A DNA stretch of 64,000 nt from Phlegmacium glaucopus (taxonomy: Eukaryota; Basidiomycota; Agaricomycetes; Agaricales; Cortinariaceae): assembly GCA_015039465.1 (NCBI GenBank), contig MU130154.1, positions 599,065-663,064 of the forward strand, given 5' to 3'. Shown here in pieces: positions 1 to 11,875 of the stretch; the stretch's first letter is position 1; each line of letters starts with the position of its first letter. Under the pieces are notes generated by a model that saw only the letters and a program-made list of their open reading frames with translations, did no database searches and had not been told where the DNA came from. The position numbers were made by a program, and so were the translations under genes.

Positions 1-153
1 TTCTTCGGGTCTGAGCCCTCGCCTTACGTTGAAGTCCGGTGCACTGAGGTCCTGGGCTGTCTTCCGCCTGAGTCACAGATCGTGAAACGAAGGCCCATCA
101 TTCTCATTCGTTCTGACGGTGTAGTTTTCCCATCAAGTACCATGTATCCTTAA
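1..153 (+). CDS. C-terminal end of a CSL (CBF1/Su(H)/LAG-1) type transcription factor, 5' truncated by window edge
   Basis: Frame 1 is open from base 1 to a TAA at 151-153 and encodes 50 residues that begin FFGSEPSPYVEVR and end VVFPSSTMYP. This resembles the extreme C-terminus of fungal CSL DNA-binding proteins (a beta-sandwich domain ending near the stop, with a short YVEVRC..EVLGCLPPES strand and an RRP.IL.R.DGVVFP strand). CSL proteins bind GTGGGAA-like sites in the nucleus and regulate transcription. Only the last exon is present, so the DNA-binding part cannot be examined. The call rests on my recognition of a short stretch. The next gene starts 302 bp downstream on the same strand. Confidence 0.55.
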   Translation, partial: FFGSEPSPYVEVRCTEVLGCLPPESQIVKRRPIILIRSDGVVFPSSTMYP

Positions 154-455
154 CGTCATTTTCCTTCATCTACTATCTCGTTATATCTCGACCTCTTTCT
201 TTGGATGTTTGCTCAGTTTGATGCGATCTACCTTTTGTATTTTCTAGACAGAACATGATACCACCTATCGTCCTTACAGAGTTCTTTGTATGACTTCTTT
301 ATTATAAGTAGATGCAATATGCTATCACGTGTATTGCGGTAAAAAAGTGAGACGCGTGTATTGTAGTATGTACAATATATCTTCAAAGGTTTCAATCGGA
401 GCCCACAACGTCCAATTGGTCTTCAACGCTACAGACATTTTCACATCTAAACTTA
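154..455. other. intergenic, 3' flank of CSL-like gene and promoter of the small membrane protein gene
   Basis: About 300 bp with no coding signal I can support. It is pyrimidine-rich near 165-260, as is common upstream of fungal start codons. I see no repeat or RNA gene. Confidence 0.5.
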
Positions 456-1132
456 ATGAACTTCTCCTTTACTGCCTCCGAATTCACTTCTGAGATCTCA
501 CCCTCCTCAATTCCTGGACTTCTTTGGGCGTTTTATGTCCAGTATCTTTGGAATTATGAGTCTGGCTCTTGGGTGGCGAGAATCGCATACTCATGTCGCA
601 TACTCGCCATCCTGATTTGTCTCCCAATTATCATCTTGGCTTTGCTGGTGTGCACATTTTTTCTGATAAAAAGCAGCTATCGTCATTTGGCTGATTTATA
701 CCCTAGGACATTGCTTCCTACGGCATAGCGCGCACTCTTGGTGTCATCGACGACGTAAAAGCCTCAACGAGCGACAAAGCCACCGTACACAATACCATGA
801 CACCTCCTTCCATTCAAATCGATGGCATGATCACTCCTGGGTCTGAATCTGCATTCAGCGACTCAGATCGCGAGGATCATAGCCTTCATAATAAAATGCG
901 CAGCCCCCTTTCGGATTCTTCACCTGGGATATACGAAACCGCCAATTTTACACCTGTGTATTATGCAGGCGAAGATAACAGACTATCAGGTGTCGGTGTC
1001 TTCTCTCCGGCAGCTTCTCAACCTTCATCCCCCACGTTAAGTAGACACCATTTACCTCAGGACTCGACCTATGGAAACGAACAACTTCGTCACCGAGTGC
1101 AGCAGCAGAGGGATGGGCTGAAAACCATCTGA
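456..1132 (+). CDS. small conserved basidiomycete membrane protein of unknown function
   Basis: Two exons, 456-647 and 707-1132, joined by a 59-bp intron (GTGTGC donor at 648, CTGAT branch site, TAG acceptor at 704-706). The junction falls between codons and gives a 205-residue protein. Residues 40-64 contain a hydrophobic membrane span (RILAILICLPIIILALL), followed directly by DIASYGIARTLGVIDDVKAS and then a Ser/Pro/Asp-rich, probably cytosolic tail with several SP/TP sites. Without splicing, two separate small reading frames appear (456-728 and 797-1132). I recognise the DVASY..ARTLGVIDDVKAS pattern from unnamed basidiomycete proteins but know no function. No signal peptide precedes the span, so a single-pass anchor is likely. 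Confidence 0.72.
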
Positions 1133-1212
1133 GAATCACATGGTAAATTGAAGGGGTTATGATTTTTTGTAGTACAGTAATTTATCTTTCGAATTGTACA
1201 TAATACGAAATT

Positions 1213-3153
<1,941 letters not shown>

Positions 3154-3192
3154 AAACGCTTCCCTTCCGAATACAGAAATTGTTTTTCACTC
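3154..3192. promoter_or_regulatory. very short bidirectional start region between ESA1 and DBP7
   Basis: Only 39 bp separate the outermost ESA1 ATG (3153, minus) from the DBP7 ATG (3193, plus). If ESA1 starts at 3075 the gap is 117 bp. Either way at least one transcript must begin inside the neighbouring gene's 5' region. Confidence 0.55.
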
Positions 3193-5768
3193 ATGGATGA
3201 TGATTTGGTCCTCAACTTGGTGGCGGATGATCAAGGCCCTCCAGCAAAAGCTGGATCCAACAGGAAAGGTGGAAAGTGGACTGACAGGTACCTTTATATT
3301 TTGTTTTATTCAGTTCATCATCCTGTCTAAATTTTACAAGACTGAAAGCAAAACGAGGGTTAAAAAGAAAATCAAGAACCGATGATACTTTGAAGTCTAC
3401 CCTGGTAGCTCATACCTCTGAGAGCAGACCCAGTAAACGAGCTCGCAAAGATGTTCAGGCAAACCTACCCAATACTATGCCCCTTCCTACAAAATCAAAA
3501 TCAAAATCAGAGTCACATCCACCTCCTCGACCAAGCCAGATAATTTCATCACTCTTTTCTTATAATCCAAAAATAGATGTACCCATTCAACCACCAAGTA
3601 ACTCCCAACCCAGCGTTCCAAGTAATGCTCCCTTGGACTCATCGTCATTTTCTGGTCTTGGCCTCAATCCATTGCTTATTTCTCATCTAACGACTAAAAT
3701 GGCTATCGAGAGACCTACCGCAATTCAACGTGCTGCTCTGCCGCTTCTTCTTTCCACCCACCCTACTACTCAATCCCGAGATGCTTTTCTCCAATCACAA
3801 ACGGGGTCTGGGAAAACATTGTCTTATCTACTTCCTATCATACAGGATTTACTTCCGTTAAGCTCTCTTTCGTACATCGACAGATCAATAGGCACCCTAG
3901 CTATCATTATCACCCCAACACGCGAATTAGCGAAACAGATATCGGACGTATTGGAGTCTCTCTTAAAGATGCGCCTACGACATGAAGATGATTCGACTAC
4001 AAAACCTGACACATCGATTCAATTAACCCGATGGCTGGTGTCTGGTCTGCTTATTGGTGGTGCTACAAGGGCACACGAAAAAGCCCGCTTAAGGAAAGGT
4101 CTTCCCATCCTGGTCTCCACTCCTGGTCGCCTACTAGATCATCTTCAAAATACATCATCCTTCAATGTAGGGAAGTGCCGATGGCTTGTTCTTGACGAGG
4201 CCGATCAGCTCATGGCATTAGGCTTCGAAGAATCCATCAAAGGAATCATTCAAGGCCTTGATGGTCGACGGCGACTCGCACAGCAAGCCATTACAGAAGG
4301 GAAGAGCATGGAGGTGGGCGGTTGGGATTGGGATCACCGCAGGAGGACTATTTTATGTTCTGCTACGATTCGGGAAGACGTTCAAAAACTTGCTGGAACA
4401 GCTCTTATCGACCCCTTCATGATAAAATCGACGGAAGTGGACAAACCAGATGAAGTAGTCCCCAGCACCGACGCCCCAGCTCTGACTGTACCCACAACTG
4501 AAACCTTTACTCCGCCTTCGCAACTTTCCCAAAAATACGTAGTTGTCCCTCTGAAAATGAGGCTTGTTGCCCTGGTTGCACTTCTGCGTACCCTGGTCGC
4601 GCAAACGCAGGCCCGTAGGGGTTCGAAAATCATCGTTTTCCTCAGCTGCACGGATTCAGTAGATTTCCACTGGAACCTTCTGAAGGCGCCCGTAATGAGT
4701 GACGTCCCTGACACACAGGCAATCGATGACAGCGACGAGGATGAGGTTTGTCCCAAGCCTTCGGCAACACAAGCACATGATGAAGAAGTGGAAGCCAAAT
4801 GTTCTCTTTTACCTGATATTTCCATATTCCGACTTCACGGCTCTCTACAAACATCGTCTCGGCTGGCTGCTCTAAAAGGATTTGCAGGTGCCCAGGCAAA
4901 GAATAAGCCTGTCCAAGATACCACCTCATCTATTCTTCTTTGTACTTCCGTGGCTTCGCGTGGTTTAGATCTCCCTCTCGTCCGTGCAGTTGTACAATTC
5001 GATCTCCCAACGGAAGGCGGTGTTAATGAATATTTGCACAGAGTTGGTCGTACGGCGCGTGCAGGAAAAGGTGGTGAAGCATGGAGCATAGTTGCGCCGA
5101 GCGAAGTCGCATGGGTAAAGTGGGTTGAAGGGAAAATGGGAGGTGAAGACTCTGCTGAAACCAAGACGAAAGCTCTTCTATCCGGGGTATCAGTGGACAG
5201 CGTGCTGAAATCAGGGTTTGGAGGCAAGGGTCTCGAACATGAAGAACGTGCAACTGAAGTTCAATTGGCCTTTGAACGATGGGTGTTGCAGAAAGAAGTA
5301 AGCTAATACTTGGTTTGACATTCTAGTATTTGATTCTGATTTTCGTTTCAGAACGCAGCTTTGGCTCGAAAGGCCTTCCTCTCTTATATGCGAGCCTATG
5401 CTACTCACCCTTCAAGTGAGAAACATATCTTCCACATCCGGAATCTTCACATGGGTCATTTGGCAAAAGCGTTTGCTTTGCGAGATGCTCCAAACTCAGT
5501 GAAAGCTGCTAACGATTTCAAACCGATGAAGCAGACCCATCACTCGCCCAAAAAGCAGCGATCTAATGTTAATGGGAAGGAAAAGAAACCAGCTGGTCTG
5601 GTCAAGGAATGGGACAGGGATCATAGCGGTGACGCCGAAAAACGCATGCAGGCCATTGTTAGGACACAGGGTCGTCTCACAAAGAAAGGAGGATTCATGG
5701 TTAGCACTGGTGCTTCCGAGTTCCAAGTATCTGGTGGTGCTGACCTTGAAAAGCTTGTTAATCGATGA
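3193..5768 (+). CDS. DBP7: DEAD-box ATP-dependent RNA helicase Dbp7 (DDX31), 60S ribosome biogenesis
   Basis: Three exons, 3193-3287, 3341-5297 and 5352-5768, encode 822 residues. The N-terminus MDDDLVLNL and GGKWTDR match Dbp7. Helicase motifs appear in order: Q motif ([11 protein letters not shown]), SQTGSGKT (I), PTRELAKQ (Ia), [10 protein letters not shown] (Ib), [13 protein letters not shown] (II), LCSATI (III), [12 protein letters not shown] (IV, diagnostic of Dbp7), [15 protein letters not shown] (V) and [13 protein letters not shown] (VI). The second intron cuts after LQKE, and the last exon carries the DUF4217-like tail ([37 protein letters not shown]). The enzyme acts in the nucleolus on early pre-60S particles and snoRNA release. 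The Lys-rich end (KKGGFM) is typical. Confidence 0.95.
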
Positions 5769-6311
5769 ATTCATGAAGTATGTTAGCTATGGATTTTCTC
5801 ATGATCATCGTTGTTTGAGATTCGTTACAACCTCAAGTTCTTTTTTTCACGACTTCAACCTCTTTAACATGGTGTTGCACGACCAAACCCGAAATTATAG
5901 TAAAGCCAGAAATATCCCTTTCTATACTCAATATTTTATGAAGGAGGTTGATGTTTGTCTGGTGCAAGTTGGCATTGTCTTTGGCTAGTCTAGCTGCGTG
6001 CGTTAGTACTAATCTCTATGCCCGAAACCACTTTTGACGGAACTGCCGTGGATTCCAAGAGCCAGATGGTATTTTCCATCAAAATCCTGTGAGTGTGGAG
6101 TTGAATTACATGGTAGATGAGAATGGGTGCACAGAATACGCAAAGTCGGGTCTGAAGTCAGAGTGGGGTTTCATTTTTGTAGCAACTCTGCATGGTGTAG
6201 CCGTCTCCCGAAAATCAAATTTGCAATCAAATCCTAACTCGCACGCCGTGACACTTGACAGATCAATTTCGCCACGTCCCCCTTCATAAATCTTTTTTCT
6301 TTTCTACCATC
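5769..6311. other. intergenic, DBP7 3' flank and cyclophilin promoter
   Basis: About 540 bp. Short open frames here have no recognisable protein content and no support from splice joining. The last 60 bp are pyrimidine-rich (TTTTTTCTTTTCTACC) immediately upstream of the cyclophilin ATG, as in many fungal promoters. Confidence 0.5.
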
Positions 6312-7932
6312 ATGTTTGGACGACTCACTGTCGGTTTCGTTGTCGTGTCTATCGTCGCTTTCTTCTGCGCCCAGTCTGCAGAAGCCGTAAAGGGGCCTAA
6401 GATAACCCACAAAGTCTACTTTGATATTAGACATGGAGACAAAGAGTTAGGCCGCAGTACGTCACTTGAATATCTCAGTAATTGAGTCTTGCTCACTCTC
6501 ACATGAATTACAGTCACCATGGGCCTCTTCGGTGGTGTTAGTTCTAGTTATATTACCCCTTGTAAAAATTTCTCAAGGACTCTATAGACTGTTCCAAAAA
6601 CCGTTGAGAACTTCCGTGCCCTCGCCACTGGCAAGAACAAGGATGGCGAAGAACTCGGTTTCGGCTACAAAGGCTCTAAATTCCACCGTGTTATCAAGGA
6701 TTTCATGTGAGCTTTTGCCAACAATGTTTAATGGGTATTGAGACTCACACCTTGTTTCCAAGGATTCAAGGAGGTGACTTCAGTAAGTTACTTTCGTGGC
6801 GAATGGGGTTCTCTTTGGCTGATTAATGCGTCAGCTCGTGGCGACGGAACGGGTGGAAAGGTACGATGCTATCAGCCTACTGCTTGATTGTCATTGCTAA
6901 TACCAATTCTTCTCAAAGTCTATTTACGGCAACAAGTTCGCTGATGAGAACTTGTAAGCAACCCTTTTCGTGACCTTGGTTTGTCCGTTTCTCAACAACC
7001 CTCATTAGCAAACTCCGCCACACCGGACCTGGTATTCTCTCAATGGCTAATGCGGGCAAAGACACTAATGGTACGTTCATCAATAGCAGTTTATTCATAA
7101 TTAACGTTAAACACTATTCCAGGCTCCCAATTTGTCAGTATTGTTTCCATTCAATTGAACGACTATTCTAACTTGAAAAATTAAGTTCATCTGTACAGTC
7201 GCTACGATCTGGCTGGATGGGAAACATGCAAGTCCTTTGCAAGTTATAAATATCTTTTCTAACCTTTTGGTCGTGACAGGTTGTCTTTGGCAAGGTCCTA
7301 GAGGGCATGGACATTGTCCGCGCAATTGGTTAGTAAAAAGAACATATTCCCAGAAACAAGCCCCTCTTATTTGATTTCAACAGAGGATGTCCAAAAAGGA
7401 TCCGGTGATCGACCTCTTGTTGATATTATCATTGCAGATTCAGGCGAGGTAATTATTACTTCATCTTTCAAATATCAATAACTCAACAATACCCTGTTTA
7501 GCTTGCTGTCGAAACCGTTACGGATGAGGCCGGAAACGAGGTACCTCTTCATCTTGAGCTTTAATGCTCAATGTATGCCTCAAAAATTTCGTATGAATAA
7601 AATCAATATGTTATTAACAGGATACTACGACCGGTACTGTCGTTAATACCAAAACGTCTACTCTACCCGCAAAAGTTGAGGAGCATATTACTTCCATTTC
7701 CAGCCCAATATCGTCCCCAGCTACCACATTGACACCTAGCGAGGCTACGTCTTCAACGGGAACAACTATTGTCTCTCCCTCTATGAAATTTGCTGATTCC
7801 TTGTTCATTTTGATCATATTTGGAATCCTTGCTGGAGCCTTCGTGTGGATGGGAGGTGTACGATATTTGTCACGCTTCCTTCCGGCCAGTATGCAGTGGC
7901 AGTACAGTAAGGTTGCGGACGATGACCGGTGA
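6312..7932 (+). CDS. secretory-pathway cyclophilin (peptidyl-prolyl isomerase) with C-terminal membrane anchor
   Basis: Thirteen exons (6312-6456, 6514-6536, 6588-6706, 6763-6782, 6835-6860, 6919-6953, 7009-7070, 7123-7133, 7186-7227, 7280-7328, 7384-7448, 7502-7540, 7621-7932) give 315 residues. A signal peptide ([19 protein letters not shown], cut near AEA) precedes a complete cyclophilin domain: [26 protein letters not shown] (catalytic Arg), [27 protein letters not shown], and the cyclosporin-site Trp in [13 protein letters not shown] Thr/Ser-rich stalk and a membrane span ([19 protein letters not shown]) follow, ending in a short cytosolic tail without HDEL. The enzyme should therefore sit in the ER or secretory membranes with its catalytic domain in the lumen. 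The intron at 7228-7279 uses a GC donor, and one exon is only 11 nt. Convergent with the gene at 8160. Confidence 0.92.
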
Positions 7933-8159
7933 AGTGAGAATGTATTATTATACACACATTAACAATTCCAAGCCAATATTTGATTCCAGACGTATAGCAT
8001 GGTCTCAAAAATGGAGTGCTCGTTTTACACATCCAAGGTATGTACTGCGGCTGTTATAAACAAACCATGGCAAACTCGGAAGTTTATCGTGAGAGGTTTT
8101 AAGTACTCTAAGGCCAAATCTGTGGGTCGTACAAATATAAGATGGGTATGTACAGCCGT

Positions 8160-9163
8160 CTAACTTGATATTTCCATTAAAATGAAAAATGTTGTCAATA
8201 TTAAGACATAAACAAGAGGGATAGTTGAAGTAATAGTAGCACCACCTATGATCGTATCTGGACTACACAGAGAAGTTAGGTGCAGCAATGAAGGTTATAC
8301 ATATCTCGACTTACGGAAGGCCATTTTTGTCTGAGAAAGAAGGACAGATATTGGAGGCATTTCCTGGAGTGGGGTTGGCAGGGCAACAAGCTCCCAGCGC
8401 TAACGATGCGACGCTGCCAAGTGCAGCAGTATTGTTGAATCCTGACCAAGCCGAGCAAGATACGGTTTGGTAAGTGATATTCCAGACACCAAAGTCCTTC
8501 AGGGAAGGGAATCAGCATATTTCTTTACTAAAGAATTTGCGGATTTATTCACTGTGTAACCATAGACGGCCGCATCTGAAGGGAAGAAGTCGTCCGGGAT
8601 AGCCTGAGAAGGAAAAGCGAGGTCAAAATTTAAATAAGCCCCAGCACTGTTTGCAAAAAAAAAAAAATGCAAAAAAAAAAAAAACAAAAAGCTAAGCCAT
8701 AGTCCTTATTTGTTGTACGGAGGGCTTACGAGTTGCGCTTTGTAGTTGTGCCAGAACAATAACCGGCCTTCGACAGTGGGCAAAGGTCCGTGATCTTGAT
8801 AACAATGTGTTTCACGACCGATGGAAAGAAGGGAGGTGTCGCAATTACTGGGTTCAGCAAGGTCAGGTTGAAGCACTTTCCACAGGCAGGCCCTAGAAGA
8901 AAAAAATAAATATCAATATAGATGAGACGATATAATAAATGTGTGTGTGCGGCACCATAGTCAGCGCTGCTCCCATATGCCATTTGCGAGAGGGCTGCGG
9001 TGGGGTAGTGTGTACTTGACGGGGTACATCCACAGGCTGCAACAAAATCAGATGGCAGGTCATAATGTGTCAAAGTAGCAATCCCATTGTCAGGATAATT
9101 GATCCACTGAGCAATAGCCTGAGTGCCCAGCAACAAAATGGGCCACCATGATGAGGACAGCAT
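8160..9163 (-). CDS. secreted double-psi beta-barrel protein, GH45/expansin-like
   Basis: Five minus-strand exons (9163-8956, 8892-8730, 8646-8553, 8496-8315, 8262-8160) give 249 residues. The start at 9163 opens a signal peptide (MLSSSWWPILLLGTQAIAQ). The mature part has Cys-rich DPBB features of GH45 subfamily C and expansin-like proteins: FVAACGC, YGPACGKCFNLTLL, IVIKITDLCPLS with the core Asp, AGAYLNFDLAFP, and DFGVWNISYQTVSCSAW. The C-terminus is hydrophobic (IPLVYVLILTTFFILM) after a Thr/Ser stretch, consistent with a GPI signal. Its role would be on cellulose or fungal wall glucan, as an endoglucanase or non-hydrolytic loosening protein; sequence alone does not decide. The intron before exon 3 carries two long T tracts. 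The catalytic Asp pair of true GH45 enzymes is not clearly complete. Confidence 0.82.
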
Positions 9164-9302
9164 GGAAGGGGCATGGAAGGTGAGAACATTGAGCGTCAGG
9201 GAGGCGCACTGGCCTAAACCGGAAGTAATACTAAAAGGCAGAAAGTCACGTGTTGCCAATAAACCGTCGGCGCTGTTATAGATGAATTCTTGACTTTCGA
9301 CG
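9164..9302. promoter_or_regulatory. short divergent region between the GH45-like gene and GCN5
   Basis: 139 bp between the two head-to-head start codons. If GCN5 starts at another upstream exon this interval would shrink further. Confidence 0.35.
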
Positions 9303-11662
9303 ATGAAGGTTGCGTACCCAGCTTCCCATACATATGATAAGCTGAGCTCTTCTTTGTTGGCTTTGAAAATTGCTCGACATTCCCCTTGCATATTATGCGA
9401 CCATTGTCCCGGACTCCATCCGCCAGTAAAAGTAGCTGTCGTTCTCGATGAGCACAGTGATTCATCTTTGGGCAACCTGGAACAATATGGCTCGGATGAC
9501 GACGAGGAAGAGGTCTCCTCATATTTAGATATATGTGCCTGTGGACATAGGGTCAAAGCTCATAATGCGGATGAGATCGCCCTCGGCAAAGCTGAGTTTG
9601 CACGCCGTGGTCGCGTTGCGATCCGACTCGACGAAGTTCTACAGGTGAGCACCACCAATTATCTCCGGCATTAATCGAGTTCTTACATTTCCTCCAGGTG
9701 CGAAAATTGTGAGACATTTAAATGCCCTCAGCATTTGAATCTCTGAATGTTAGGACTCGGGACGTCTAGTGGATTTCACTTATATAGATGATGATATGAT
9801 CTCTTTACGGAAGCAACTGGGGCACTCCAAATCCATTATGAGCCTTAAAAATATCAATTCTTCCCCAGGTCCTCCATTTCTTTACTCGTGTAAAGCCCAG
9901 GCTCAACCACCTACAGACCAGAATTCTCAAAGTGTAGCTCTGTCTCCTGCGTCGTCTCTATTAAGCGAGGTTTCGCAGCACAATCCTACGAAGAAACGAA
10001 GAGTTTCTTCGTCTTCGCTAAGCGACGCGGAGGACATTGACGACGAAGAGGAAGACAAGCCCCTTGCTGCTCGAATAACCGTTGGTGTCCGTTCAGTCCC
10101 CGGCAAGAGAAGTGGTAAACAAGTTCCTGGTAAGAAGTCGAAGAAGTCACATGCCGCCCTAAGCGGTCCTTCATCGACCAACAATCGCCCGAAAGTAAAT
10201 GGGAAGGTAAATGGTGTTAATGGACATGAGACTAAAGTCAAAGTGGAAGACAAGATGGATGAAAACCAACTTTCGCGTTTGACTGCTGGTGTTCCAATGG
10301 ACGCAGTGGGGAGGTCTTCAGCTGGCGTATGTGTCTAAACCATCTGTGTTTTTTTCCCTTCTTAACTACTCTCATTCGCAGCCACCAGTAAGAACCGAAA
10401 AACCCTCATTAATCGAAATGCGCAATGGATTGATACAAGTGACGCCAGTCGAGAACGATCAACAACCTCGCTCGCTAATAATCCTAACCGGTCTGAAGAC
10501 CCTTTTTCAAAAGCAACTCCCAAAGATGCCGCGGGAGTATATTGCTCGACTTGTTTACGACAACAATTCTAAATCTCTAGCTATCATCAAACAAGGTTAC
10601 AAGGTGGTGGGAGGGATTTGCTATCGGCCATTTGCTCATCGTGGCTTCGCAGAAATCGTTTTTTTTGCCACAAATTCCGCTGATCAGGAAAAGGTTAGAG
10701 TTTTACTTCAAGATCATCTATTGATCACCGATTGAGAAATCTCAAGGGATATGGTGGAATGCTCATGGACCATTTTAAAGCCCACATTCGCAAAACATAT
10801 CCCGAAATGATGCATTTTCTAACATATGCAGACAACTTTGCGGTCGGATACTTCGAGAAGCAGGGTTTCTCCAAAGAAATAAGTCTTGATCGGTCAGTGT
10901 GGGCTGGATATATCAAAGATTATGAAGGAGGCACCATTATGCAATGTACAATGCTCCCCAAAATCGACTACCTCGACAAATTCAACATCTTTAAACAGCA
11001 ACAAGAAAGTGTCATGAGCAAAATTCGACAATTATCAAAGTCGCATATCGTTCACCCTGGCCTGCCTCAGTTCCATCCCGAGGCCCCGCCAAACGTAACT
11101 GTGGATCCGAAGGATGTCCCAGGTCTCAGTAAGTATCACTTGCTCCTTGACAGTGTATGGATAAACCGTGTTTGTTCAGAGGAAACCGGTTGGTCACCAG
11201 AAATGGAGGCGAGGTATGTTTGATCCTGTGATTTACTTTCATTTGTTTCTCACAGTATACAGTATGGCTCGTCCCACAGCAAAGACTGCCGCCCATTCCC
11301 TGATGGAACGGATCATCAACGAACTGCTCAATAATAGTAGAGCATGGGCATTCCGAGAACCAGTCAATGTGGAAGAAGTTGTTGATTATCTCGAATTTGT
11401 CAAGGAACCAATGGGTATGTATTGGCTTTGGAACTCTCTTTTGTTCGTTTGAAAGCTGAAGGATCACTTGCTTGTACGTAAAGACCTTAGTACAATCGAG
11501 CGCAAAGTCTCGCACAATCAATACAAGACCTTCGACGCCTTTGTTGACGATGTGCAACTAGTTTTCGATAACGCCCGATTATATAACCCTGAAGAGTCTG
11601 TCTATTACAAGAATGCCAATCAGGTTGAAATCGACTTTCAGGCGTTGCTAGGTGCTAGATAG
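9303..11662 (+). CDS. GCN5: histone acetyltransferase Gcn5 (SAGA/ADA) with bromodomain
   Basis: Seven exons (9303-9644, 9754-10326, 10382-10693, 10747-11128, 11180-11213, 11263-11414, 11484-11662) give 657 residues. The GNAT core is clear: [26 protein letters not shown], the acetyl-CoA loop [34 protein letters not shown], and [18 protein letters not shown]-terminal bromodomain follows ([44 protein letters not shown]). It acetylates H3 tails within SAGA and ADA. The N-terminus is Ser-rich with a CACGH segment and a basic KKRRVSSS stretch. The intron joining EK to GYGG is 10694-10746; this choice keeps the length of the conserved loop. The first intron (9645-9753) is unusually long at 109 bp. 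The start at 9303 is the only in-frame Met of exon 1 and is uncertain. Confidence 0.92.
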
Positions 11663-11875
11663 CAGTAGGTTTCATGGGACTTCTCCACATGTTTATGGTT
11701 ATTTGCATTTTATGTATTCCTACTCTTTATTGCTCTGGGTTTAATTGTGGCACTTGTATACCATGCTCATTGTTTTCGACAAGTCGTTATATATTTCAGT
11801 TTAACAATATATATTTTTATTCACTGACATATTTTACAAATTGTACAATTATCAGATCACGAACATCATCAGCTC

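Noticed and set aside
9695..9740. Earlier acceptor in the first GCN5 intron, with a Cys-rich reading (CENC..FKC)
   Set aside because: Using the CTCCAG acceptor puts a stop five codons later in the joined frame; the later TTAG acceptor continues cleanly into DSGRLVDF.
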